This document shows, piece after piece, positions 9,719 to 17,770 of a DNA stretch of 64,000 bases (position 1 is the stretch's first letter; each line of letters opens with the position of its first letter). This DNA is from Clostridiales bacterium. GTDB taxonomy: Bacteria; Bacillota; Clostridia; Peptostreptococcales; Anaerovoracaceae. The stretch is taken from NCBI GenBank assembly GCA_022773945.1, contig JALFNS010000046.1:62001-126000 (forward strand), read 5' to 3'. The notes beneath the pieces were generated by a model, which saw nothing but the letters and a program-made list of their open reading frames with translations, was not told the DNA's origin and did no database searches. The position numbers were made by a program, and so were the translations under genes.

Positions 9719-10840
9719 ATGACTGAAAAGAGAAAAATAGGACTCATAGTGAATCCTGTTGCAGGTGTCGGCGGTAAGGCCGGGCTTAAGGGCAGTGACG
9801 GTGAGGAGATCCAGCGAGCGGCTTTCGAGAAGGGTATCAGGCCGGAGGCTCCGGACAAGACTTTGCGAGCGCTTGAGGCTTTGAAGAAAATTTCTGATGA
9901 GGTGGTATTCTGCACCTTCGAGGGAGCTATGGGTGGAGATGAAGCAAAGGCTGCAGGTTTCAGCGTCACGATTCTGGGGGATCCTGCCTGCCCGGAGAAG
10001 ACCACGGGTGCGGATACGGAAAAACTGGCGCGCATGCTCCTTGAGGAGGGTGTGAAGCTCATTATCTTCGCGGGAGGTGACGGCACGGCCAGAAATATCT
10101 GCAGTGCTGTCGGAGACAAGGTGCCTGTAATCGGGATTCCTGCCGGAGTAAAGATTCATTCGGGCGTATATGCAGTCAATCCTGAAAGTGCCGGGCAGGC
10201 GGCACTGCAGTTCATCAGAGAAGGGGGAAATGTCAGGGAGGCGGAGGTCATGGACCTCGACGAGAGTCTTTACCGTGAAGGAATTATAAGTCCCCGGCTC
10301 TACGGATACATGAACATTCCCGACAACAGGAAGAAGATGCAGAATGTGAAGAGCAGATCTGTGTCACAGGTGGCCGCGCTTGACTACATCGCGACGGATA
10401 TTATACAATCGATGGATAATGATACAGTATATATTATAGGCGCGGGAACGACCACGAGGAATATTATGATTCTCATGGGACTTGATTATACTCTCATAGG
10501 AGTGGACGCTGTATGCGGGGGCAGGCTTATCGGCAGAGATCTTGATGAAGGCGGGCTGTGGGAGCTTGTAAACAGCAGGCGATGCCATCTTGTCATCACT
10601 GCCATAGGCGGGCAGGGACACATCTTCGGACGAGGTAATCAGCAGCTCAGTCCGAGAGTAATCAGGAAAATCGGCAAGGACAATATCACGGTCATAGCGA
10701 CAAAAGAAAAGCTTCTGTCTCTGCCTGACAGGTGCATGCTGACGGACACGGGAGACAGAGAGCTGGACAGGAGCCTGGAAGGCTATATGAAGGTTGTTAC
10801 AGGACTTAATGAACGCACGATATGTGCTGTCAGAGCTTAA
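9719..10840 (+). CDS. ATP-NAD/AcoX family kinase-like protein
   Basis: N-terminal GLIVNPVAGVGGKAGLKG and FAGGDGTARNI motif. Confidence 0.85.
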   Translation: MTEKRKIGLIVNPVAGVGGKAGLKGSDGEEIQRAAFEKGIRPEAPDKTLRALEALKKISDEVVFCTFEGAMGGDEAKAAGFSVTILGDPACPEKTTGADTEKLARMLLEEGVKLIIFAGGDGTARNICSAVGDKVPVIGIPAGVKIHSGVYAVNPESAGQAALQFIREGGNVREAEVMDLDESLYREGIISPRLYGYMNIPDNRKKMQNVKSRSVSQVAALDYIATDIIQSMDNDTVYIIGAGTTTRNIMILMGLDYTLIGVDAVCGGRLIGRDLDEGGLWELVNSRRCHLVITAIGGQGHIFGRGNQQLSPRVIRKIGKDNITVIATKEKLLSLPDRCMLTDTGDRELDRSLEGYMKVVTGLNERTICAVRA

Positions 10841-10854
10841 CAGGAGGTACTGAT

Positions 10855-11652
10855 ATGAAACTGCTGGAAGGAAAAGTCGCCATAATAACAGGTGCGGCTC
10901 AGGGTAACGGTTACGGTATTGCTAAAGTGATGGCTGAGAAGGGTGCCGTAACGATTATGACGGACAAATCGGATAAAGTGAAGGAAACTGCAGCCGAGAT
11001 TACGGCGATAACCGGTAATGACAAGGTTTATGCCTATGTTATGGACGTTACTGATAAGGCTGCGGTAAACGAGGTGGTCAGAAATGCGGAGGAAACTCAC
11101 GGCCGAATCGATATTCTTGTTAACAACGCGGGAATCTCGCTTCTTACCGAGATTGAGAAGATGGACGAGGAGCTGAGGGATCTGCATTTTAATATCAACA
11201 TCAACGGACCGTGGAACTGCGTCAAGGCGGTACTGCCGGGAATGATGGAGAGAAGATACGGACGTATTGTGACCATATCTTCTGTCACGGGACCGAGGGT
11301 CTGTGATCCGGAGAACATAGCATATGCCACGACAAAGTCGGCGCTTCTGGGATTCAGTAAGGCTATAGCCATAGATACGGCAGGATATAATATCACATCC
11401 AATGCAATTCTGCCGGGTTATTTTCTGACGCCTATGGTGGAGCTTACCGCGTGGGAGACGGATGCTGACAATCCTCAGCGTGTGCTTGACGAAATCGTGG
11501 AGACTATCCCTGCGGGGCGCTTCGGCAAGCCCGAAGAGATAGGATATCTGGCTGCTTTTCTCGCGTCGGATGAAGCGGCGTACATTACAGGCAGCGAGTT
11601 TGTCATAGACGGAGGAAGCACTCTGCCTGAAACCATTTCAGTGGGACGTTAA
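10855..11652 (+). CDS. SDR family NAD(P)-dependent oxidoreductase
   Basis: TGAAQGNGYGIA, NNAG, YATTK active site; SD AGGAGGT before ATG 10855. Confidence 0.9.
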   Translation: MKLLEGKVAIITGAAQGNGYGIAKVMAEKGAVTIMTDKSDKVKETAAEITAITGNDKVYAYVMDVTDKAAVNEVVRNAEETHGRIDILVNNAGISLLTEIEKMDEELRDLHFNININGPWNCVKAVLPGMMERRYGRIVTISSVTGPRVCDPENIAYATTKSALLGFSKAIAIDTAGYNITSNAILPGYFLTPMVELTAWETDADNPQRVLDEIVETIPAGRFGKPEEIGYLAAFLASDEAAYITGSEFVIDGGSTLPETISVGR

Positions 11653-11667
11653 TCGGAGGATGTTTTA

Positions 11668-13470
11668 ATGAAGCTTTCTGCAATACAGAATACGGTGCAG
11701 GCGGTTGCCGATGCTATTTCGGAAGCCGTTGAAATCGAGACGGAAATAGTGGGAGAAGACCAGATAATTGTTGCGGGAACAGGCCGTTACAGGGACCGTG
11801 TGGGCGGCATCGAGGAGTGCGGTGATGCGGACACCAATGAAATATACGGAATGATATTCCGCACAGGGACTCATTACATCGTTGAAGATGCGGTGACTCA
11901 TCCGGACTACTGGGGTGACGAGGGTGAACTGGCGGAAATATGCTGCCCTATTGAGCTGGACGGCAAGGTTATAGGGATAATAGGACTCGTCGCTTTCACG
12001 GAGGAGCAGCGGGACAATCTGCTGTCTAAGAAGGCGAGCTACCTGAATTTCTGCAGCAAGATGGCCTATCTCATAGCTATCAAGGCCAAGGAAATGGCGA
12101 TAACCAACGGCATGAGGACTCTGCTCTCCGTAATAAGCAGAGGTGTTCTGTATGTCAGCCGTCACGGTACGGTTCTGGATTGTAACGAAGGCGCTCTCAA
12201 ACTGCTGGGCAGAAGCTATGAGGAAGTTGTGGACAAAAATATTGAGATTCTCTTCGATGACCCGTGCCTGAGTGACGCGGTGAAGAACGGCGAGGAACAC
12301 AGCGGTGTGGAGAAGCGCTATTCGGGCAGGAACGGTAAGGATATGCACATTCTTCTGGATGTGTATCCTATATTCCTTGATCTTGCCGAAGGCTCATCGC
12401 AGAGTGACCCGGGCTCGGACGCTGTGGGGGCAGTAATATCACTCGAGGATATGGCGGATATCAAGAAGATGGTCTATGACATGACCGACAACAACGTGGC
12501 GGAGCAGTATAACGAAATTATAGGTAACAGCCGGAGCATTCGTGATATCAAGGCGCAGATAAACAGGATAACCGACAGCAAGTCCAGCGTCCTTATAACA
12601 GGAGAAAGCGGCACGGGCAAAGGTCTGGTGGCCAAAACCATTCATTATGAAGGAAGCAGGAAGGACAAACCTTTCATACATATAAATTGTGCCGCCATTC
12701 CTGACACTCTGATCGAAAGTGAGCTCTTCGGCTATGAAGAGGGAGCTTTCACCGGTGCGAGAAAGAGCGGCAAGCCGGGTAAGTTCGAGCTGGCTGACGG
12801 AGGAACCATATTCCTTGATGAAATCGGCGATATGCCTCTTCATCTTCAGGGAAAGCTTCTCCATGTTCTTCAGTCAGGATGCTTCGAGAGAGTCGGCGGA
12901 ACTGAGGAAATATCCGTGGATGTGAGAATAATCGCCGCAACCAACAGAGATTTTGATGAGATGATAAGGAACAAGGAGTTCAGAGAGGATCTCTATTTCA
13001 GGCTTAATGTTATTCCTATCAACATGCCTGCTCTCAGAGAGCGGCGCGAGGATCTGCCTCTGCTCCTGAACAATGCTCTGAAGAAATACTGCAGTATGAT
13101 GGGGAAGGATATTCGAGGGTTCAGTGAGGAAGCCATGAATGCTCTTATAGCCTACAACTGGCCGGGAAATGTACGTGAACTTGAGAATGCTGTGGAATAT
13201 GCCATAAACATGGAGGACGGGCCGGTGATTTCGAAGGATTCTCTCTCGGATAAGCTGAAGCGTATGAACTCGATCTATCATCAGGGGCTCACTCTGGAGG
13301 AACAGACTCGTGCATTCGAAAAGCATATTATAGAGCAGCATCTGGAGCGGGAAGGATATACCGTGACTGACAAGAAACGCGTGGCCCGGATGCTGGGAAT
13401 CGGAGAGGCGACTCTCTACAGGAAGATGAAATCGCTGAACATCAATACTAAAGGGCAGATGCCGTATTGA
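11668..13470 (+). CDS. Sigma-54-dependent transcriptional activator (sensor domain, PAS, AAA+, Fis-type HTH)
   Basis: GESGTGKGLVAKTIH Walker A, YEEGAFTGARKSG GAFTGA loop, GTIFLDEIGD Walker B, C-terminal RVARMLGIGEATLYRKMK HTH. Confidence 0.95.
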   Translation: MKLSAIQNTVQAVADAISEAVEIETEIVGEDQIIVAGTGRYRDRVGGIEECGDADTNEIYGMIFRTGTHYIVEDAVTHPDYWGDEGELAEICCPIELDGKVIGIIGLVAFTEEQRDNLLSKKASYLNFCSKMAYLIAIKAKEMAITNGMRTLLSVISRGVLYVSRHGTVLDCNEGALKLLGRSYEEVVDKNIEILFDDPCLSDAVKNGEEHSGVEKRYSGRNGKDMHILLDVYPIFLDLAEGSSQSDPGSDAVGAVISLEDMADIKKMVYDMTDNNVAEQYNEIIGNSRSIRDIKAQINRITDSKSSVLITGESGTGKGLVAKTIHYEGSRKDKPFIHINCAAIPDTLIESELFGYEEGAFTGARKSGKPGKFELADGGTIFLDEIGDMPLHLQGKLLHVLQSGCFERVGGTEEISVDVRIIAATNRDFDEMIRNKEFREDLYFRLNVIPINMPALRERREDLPLLLNNALKKYCSMMGKDIRGFSEEAMNALIAYNWPGNVRELENAVEYAINMEDGPVISKDSLSDKLKRMNSIYHQGLTLEEQTRAFEKHIIEQHLEREGYTVTDKKRVARMLGIGEATLYRKMKSLNINTKGQMPY

Positions 13471-13484
13471 CGAGAGGCTAACAG

Positions 13485-13516
13485 AAAAGACCATTGCATG
13501 ATGCAGTGGTCTTTTC
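13485..13516. terminator. Bidirectional rho-independent terminator between convergent genes
   Basis: AAAAGACCAtTGCATGATGCAgTGGTCTTTT. Confidence 0.8.
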
Positions 13517-13551
13517 TTGTTCTATTGGTATTTACGAGTTGGTATATTATG

Positions 13552-14979
13552 CTACTTTATAAGCTTTTCGAAGCCTTCTGTTGAATATTCCTTACCCTGA
13601 CGCTTCAGTTCCAGATTCTTGAGAAGAAGCTCGAAACGAGGACGTGTTACAGGGTAGAGCAGGATTACGAAGCCTGCTGCCAGACAGAAGAGTCCCGGCC
13701 AGAAGGTGAACAGTGATTTAATCGCTGCCAGAGCCTCCGGTGTCTGAACTGCTGCTGCAGCATCATAATGTGCGAACTGAAGAATCCATCCGGTGATGGA
13801 GCCGGCAGCAGCGCCGCCCAGCTTGCCGCAGAAGGAGAAGAATGCCATGAGGAAGCCTTCTCTTCTCTTGCCGTTCTTGAATTCATCGATTTCGTAGATA
13901 TCGTAGAGCAGTGTGTAGCTCAGGGTCCAGTGTCCTGCAGAACCGATGTTGATTACCGCGGCGAAGAGGATAGCTACGAACAGGGTTTCGATAGGTATGA
14001 ACTTGCCGATAATCATAATGATTCCGCCTATGAACATACATGCGATATAAGCTGTCCTCTTGTCGAATTTAACCGCGATAGGCCCCAGAAGAATGGAAAC
14101 GATTATTCCTCCGATGGTTACGCCTGTATAAATCAGGGAAGCTTCTGTCTCGCCCATTCCCAGGTTGTTCTCTGTGAAATAAATAATCGCTGAACTCGAA
14201 ATGGTGTAGCAAGCATAAAAGAGCAGCTGGCTGAGAATTACGTTGAGATAAGGACGCAGGCACAGCACTTCCTTGATTTCCTTGAATATGTTGTCGTGTG
14301 AGTTGTCCGTGGTTTCCTCGATATCGAGCTCATAGCCTCGGGTGGCGTTCCAGCTGATGAGAATTACTATGGCGGCGATGGCGCCGATAATGATTACTGC
14401 ATACTGCCATGAGTCCACATCGCTGAACCCGGCCTTCTGGAACATGCCTACCAGGAAGGTAGGAACCGCACTGGCGAAGAACACTCCGATGAAATTGAAC
14501 ACCTGAGCGACGGAACGGATTCTCGTACGTTCGTTGGTGTTGGATGTGAGGCATCCGCCCAGTGAGAAATAAGGAATGTTGAAGCAGGTATACGCAGTCC
14601 AGAAGAGACATGCGAATATCAGATAATATACGAATTTAGCACTTCCCTCGAAGGCTACAACGTGGAACAGTCCCATCATAACCAGTGCGAGAGGAATTGC
14701 CGAGCAGAGCAGGAAAGGACGTTTCTTGCCATACTTGGACTTGCTTCTGTCGGACAGCATGCCTATTACCGGGTCAGTGATGGCGTCCCACAGTACAGCC
14801 AGACTGATTATAGTACCGGCAAGGGCAGGGCTGAGACCCGCCATGTCCGTCAGGAAAAAGAGGAGGAAACTGCCGATGAAATCGTAAGCGATGGCGTCTC
14901 CCGTACCTCCCATAGCGTATCCGACTTTGATCTTGAATGGGATGAGCCGGTTCGTCTTATTCAAATTATTATCATTCAT
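13552..14979 (-). CDS. MFS/GPH-type (glycoside-pentoside-hexuronide:cation symporter) transporter
   Basis: Multiple TM segments; IKVGYAMGGTGDAIAYDFIGSFLLFFLTDMAGLSPALAGTI...DAITDPVIGMLSDRSKSKYGKKRPF typical GPH signature. Confidence 0.88.
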   Translation of the reverse strand: MNDNNLNKTNRLIPFKIKVGYAMGGTGDAIAYDFIGSFLLFFLTDMAGLSPALAGTIISLAVLWDAITDPVIGMLSDRSKSKYGKKRPFLLCSAIPLALVMMGLFHVVAFEGSAKFVYYLIFACLFWTAYTCFNIPYFSLGGCLTSNTNERTRIRSVAQVFNFIGVFFASAVPTFLVGMFQKAGFSDVDSWQYAVIIIGAIAAIVILISWNATRGYELDIEETTDNSHDNIFKEIKEVLCLRPYLNVILSQLLFYACYTISSSAIIYFTENNLGMGETEASLIYTGVTIGGIIVSILLGPIAVKFDKRTAYIACMFIGGIIMIIGKFIPIETLFVAILFAAVINIGSAGHWTLSYTLLYDIYEIDEFKNGKRREGFLMAFFSFCGKLGGAAAGSITGWILQFAHYDAAAAVQTPEALAAIKSLFTFWPGLFCLAAGFVILLYPVTRPRFELLLKNLELKRQGKEYSTEGFEKLIK

Positions 14980-15053
14980 AATAAATAACTCCTGTTAAAA
15001 GGCTTAGTAAACGAAAGATTGTAAAGATGCTTTGCTGTTTCCTTTAATTAGAA

Positions 15054-15069
15054 GCAAATTTCGTACCAC
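15054..15069 (-). promoter_or_regulatory. Sigma-54 promoter for the GPH transporter
   Basis: Reverse strand TGGTAC-GAAAT-TTGC with GG-N10-GC spacing, 75 bp upstream of the transporter start. Confidence 0.78.
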
Positions 15070-15154
15070 GTCGCCGGTAAATTCAGACAAATCCTGCGAA
15101 CCGCTGATTGCAGTGCCTACAGCGATTTCACCCCACGCAGAGGCTGACGAGAAA

Positions 15155-15170
15155 TTATCAAAAGTGATAA
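15155..15170 (-). promoter_or_regulatory. Palindromic UAS (site 3)
   Basis: TTATCAAAAGTGATAA. Confidence 0.72.
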
Positions 15171-15175
15171 AATGC

Positions 15176-15191
15176 TTATCGTAAATGATAA
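15176..15191 (-). promoter_or_regulatory. Palindromic UAS (site 4)
   Basis: TTATCGTAAATGATAA, centred 21 bp from site 3 (two helical turns). Confidence 0.72.
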
Positions 15192-15202
15192 TAATAAGTT
15201 GA

Positions 15203-15230
15203 TTGACTAAATGGAAAAATATGGTATTAT
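15203..15230 (+). promoter_or_regulatory. Sigma-70-type promoter of toxin-like peptide copy 1
   Basis: TTGACT-16-TATTAT. Confidence 0.7.
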
Positions 15231-15288
15231 GACAATGAGGGACTGCCGGGCGGCTTGGCTACTTTCGTTGAAAGGAGGTAGCCGCCTT

Positions 15289-15375
15289 ATGTATATCACA
15301 TTGGATGAACTCTGTTCGTTGATGTTGGTATTGATAGGGATTATTGGGTTGTTTCTCATGGGGAAAGGCCACTAA
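15289..15375 (+). CDS. 28-aa hydrophobic peptide, putative holin-like type I toxin (copy 1)
   Basis: MYITLDELCSLMLVLIGIIGLFLMGKGH; SD AAAGGAGG within hairpin GGCGGC...GTAGCCGCC; too short for the ORF track. Confidence 0.72.
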   Translation: MYITLDELCSLMLVLIGIIGLFLMGKGH

Positions 15376-15449
15376 AAAACCGCCAACAGTTAGTTGACGG
15401 CTCACTCTTAGGGCCAAGTCGCTAACCACAAAACGACAGTCCCTTTATT
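15374..15449 (-). ncRNA. Putative antisense antitoxin RNA (copy 1)
   Basis: Reverse-strand promoter TTGACA-17-TATCTT (15456-15484) and terminator CCGTCAACTAACTGTTGGCGGTTTTTT. Confidence 0.62.
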
Positions 15450-15490
15450 GACTAGAAGATATCACTAAAAAGTGGATTTGTCAATGAAGA

Positions 15491-15518
15491 TTGACTAGAT
15501 GGAAAAATATGGTATTAT
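15491..15518 (+). promoter_or_regulatory. Sigma-70-type promoter of toxin-like peptide copy 2
   Basis: TTGACT-16-TATTAT. Confidence 0.7.
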
Positions 15519-15576
15519 AGTAATAAGGGACTGCCGGGCGGCTTGGCTACTCTTCACGAAAGGAGGTAGCCGCCTT

Positions 15577-15663
15577 ATGTATATCACATTGGATGAACTC
15601 TGTTCGTTGATGTTGGTATTGATAGGGATTATTGGGTTGTTTCTCATGGGGAAAACCAAATAA
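15577..15663 (+). CDS. 28-aa hydrophobic peptide, putative holin-like type I toxin (copy 2)
   Basis: MYITLDELCSLMLVLIGIIGLFLMGKTK; same hairpin-embedded SD. Confidence 0.72.
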   Translation: MYITLDELCSLMLVLIGIIGLFLMGKTK

Positions 15664-15738
15664 AAATACCGCCAACAGTTAGTTGACGGTCCAAAACCAG
15701 GGCCGAGTCGCTAACCACAAAACGACAGTCCCTTTATT
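15662..15738 (-). ncRNA. Putative antisense antitoxin RNA (copy 2)
   Basis: Reverse-strand promoter TTGACA-17-TATCTT (15745-15773) and CCGTCAACTAACTGTTGGCGG hairpin followed by TATTTTTA. Confidence 0.6.
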
Positions 15739-15815
15739 GACTAGAAGATATCACTAAAAAGTGGATTTGTCAATGTGCTAGCCGCGAAATATTGTAATGG
15801 GTGGGTTATCTGCTG

Positions 15816-16056
15816 ATTGTCCAATTTTATCAGTTATTTTCTCTATGGACAATCAGCTGTCCATTTTCGTAGGTCTTAAGGCAAAAGGACAATTTAGGGT
15901 GGGTAAATTCCCTATTATTTCCATTTATTGTCCATTTCTCAATAAAAGAAGCTATTGAGGGGAATTTTCTCGGCATTATTTGTCCATGTCGCGAAGGAAT
16001 CAATAAAATGGACAGTGGATTGTCCTTTTTACTGGATTAATCAATAAATGGACAAT
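15816..16056. repeat. Cluster of inverted and direct ATTGTCCAT-type words in noncoding DNA
   Basis: TGTCC at ~15819, 15859, 15930, 15981, 16021 and GGACA at ~15847, 15887, 16010, 16050, mostly in AT-rich context. Confidence 0.75.
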
Positions 16057-16072
16057 CTCATAACAGTTGGTA

Positions 16073-16594
16073 TCAGTGTGGCATAATAGTTTCGGCAACT
16101 CGGGTATGCTCCCGGTAGGTAACTACAGCCTGGAATTCATAAGTTTCGTTGTAAGTGTAATAGGTTGATTTGTCTATAATGAGTCTTATTTCTTTTCCTT
16201 CTTCTGTAACGCCTTCGAGATAGTATGTCGAAAACAGCCTCTTCAGGCTGACGCTGTCAGATACGGTGCAGCCGGTCAGTTGCTCCGTAACAGGATCTTG
16301 TGCATTATCCAGACCGGCGTATACTAAATTCTTGCCGCCGACAGTCAATAGTGACAGTCCTATGAGAATACCTGCTATGAGAAATTTCCAATCTTTTTTG
16401 CCGTAGCCTCTATGGGCGCCGTAAATAATGCCGGCGATTAACGCGGATACTCCGAGTAAGGCTAGGCTCAGATTCTTCAAGGAGTAACATGCCAGAGCAT
16501 GGCTGTCGCTGAGTAAGAAACTGAGTATCAGGCAGATGAATCCCAATATAATAGGTATGCATATAACTAGAATGTGTCCTCGTCTCTTCATCAT
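16073..16594 (-). CDS. Hypothetical membrane protein
   Basis: Three N-terminal TM segments then a soluble domain; overlaps upstream gene by 4 nt. Confidence 0.7.
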   Translation of the reverse strand: MMKRRGHILVICIPIILGFICLILSFLLSDSHALACYSLKNLSLALLGVSALIAGIIYGAHRGYGKKDWKFLIAGILIGLSLLTVGGKNLVYAGLDNAQDPVTEQLTGCTVSDSVSLKRLFSTYYLEGVTEEGKEIRLIIDKSTYYTYNETYEFQAVVTYREHTRVAETIMPH

Positions 16595-16833
16595 ATATCC
16601 TCACCGGAGGCGTAGCGGCTGACTTTGCGCCAGAAATAATCGCAGGCCTCATTCTCTGTTTCAAATGATTTCAATCCGCTCTTAATGCCGCGTTCGCTGT
16701 AATAAACCTGCCACATGCCGCCTTCATTAATAATACACAGCCTCTCGTTAGGCAGGCCGCCGGTTGTTATGGAATACAGATTCGTCGGAACATTGAACGC
16801 CTGCAATTTAATCTTAAGTTCTTCTAATGTCAT
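16591..16833 (-). CDS. Small soluble protein resembling immunity-protein families
   Basis: 80 aa, MTLEELKIKLQAFNVPTNLYSI...WQVYYSERGIKSGLKSFETENEACDYFWRKV layout typical of Imm-type proteins. Confidence 0.6.
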   Translation of the reverse strand: MTLEELKIKLQAFNVPTNLYSITTGGLPNERLCIINEGGMWQVYYSERGIKSGLKSFETENEACDYFWRKVSRYASGEDI

Positions 16834-16967
16834 AGTGCACCTCTCGCATTAGGGTATACCATTAATGAATGCTTCCTGTCAATGGTGTTCCCTTGTAATT
16901 GTCAGTGAATAATTCAGATGATATAATGACAGCGATAAGGATAATCGACACATGAAAGGAATAAACC

Positions 16968-17336
16968 ATGAAATTTAAGATGATACACGAAAACTACAAT
17001 GTTCTCAATCTGGAGCGGTCACTGGAGTTCTACGATAAGGCTCTGGGACTGAAGGAAGTAAGAAGAAAGGAAGCTGAAGACGGTTCCTTTATAATTGTCT
17101 ATGTAGGCAATGAAAAGTCTGAATTCGAGCTGGAACTCACGTGGCTGAGAGACAGGAAGGAACCTTACAATCTGGGAGACGAAGAGTTTCATCTGGCCTT
17201 GGAGGTGGAAGATTTCGATGAGGCATATAAGCTGCATAAGGAGATGGACTGCATATGTTTCGAGAACGTGGAGATGGGACTGTATTTCATCAAGGATCCT
17301 GACGGATACTGGCTTGAGATAGTGCCGCAGAGATAG
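16968..17336 (+). CDS. VOC family protein (glyoxalase/lactoylglutathione lyase-like)
   Basis: NVLNLERSLEFYDKALGLKEVRRKEAEDGSF...FIKDPDGYWLEIV. Confidence 0.9.
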   Translation: MKFKMIHENYNVLNLERSLEFYDKALGLKEVRRKEAEDGSFIIVYVGNEKSEFELELTWLRDRKEPYNLGDEEFHLALEVEDFDEAYKLHKEMDCICFENVEMGLYFIKDPDGYWLEIVPQR

Positions 17337-17346
17337 GAGGAGAGGG

Positions 17347-17712
17347 ATGACTTTATTGGGAAATGTTCTATGGGTTATTTTCGGAGGCTTTATCAGCTGG
17401 CTGGGCTGGCTGATGACGGGACTCATATGCTGTATTACGATAATCGGGATTCCGGCGGGGCTGCAGTGCTTCAAGCTTGCGCAGATTTCTCTGTTGCCAT
17501 TCGGTAGAGAAATCATATATCCCGGCGGAAGTATCAGCTTCCTGCTGAATCTAATCTGGATTGTGCTGTTCGGATTATCCCTGGCTGTTACCAATGCGGT
17601 TATAGGATTAATCTGGTGTGTTACCATTGTGGGGATACCTTTCGGCAAGCAGTTTTTCAAGATTGCCCAGCTTTCGCTGATGCCCTTCGGAGCGGAGGTT
17701 GTGAGGGTGTAA
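17347..17712 (+). CDS. YccF domain-containing membrane protein
   Basis: Duplicated GLIxCITIIGIPxGxQxFKLAQISLLPFG motif. Confidence 0.88.
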   Translation: MTLLGNVLWVIFGGFISWLGWLMTGLICCITIIGIPAGLQCFKLAQISLLPFGREIIYPGGSISFLLNLIWIVLFGLSLAVTNAVIGLIWCVTIVGIPFGKQFFKIAQLSLMPFGAEVVRV

Positions 17713-17737
17713 AGGCCGTCACTTTCGCGACGGCCTT
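17712..17737. terminator. Rho-independent terminator between convergent genes
   Basis: AAGGCCGTC-ACTTTCGC-GACGGCCTT. Confidence 0.7.
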
Positions 17738-17770
17738 GATTTAAGCTTGTGAAAATCTAAGCTGTAATGT

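Larger units (their letters stand above)
15201..15778 (+). repeat. Tandem duplication, two ~288-bp units
   Basis: Near-identical units offset by 288 bp (ATG 15289 vs 15577); differences cluster in loops. Confidence 0.9.

Noticed and set aside
15201-16056. CRISPR array
   Set aside because: Two long tandem units and short irregularly spaced words do not form regular repeat-spacer units, and no cas genes are present
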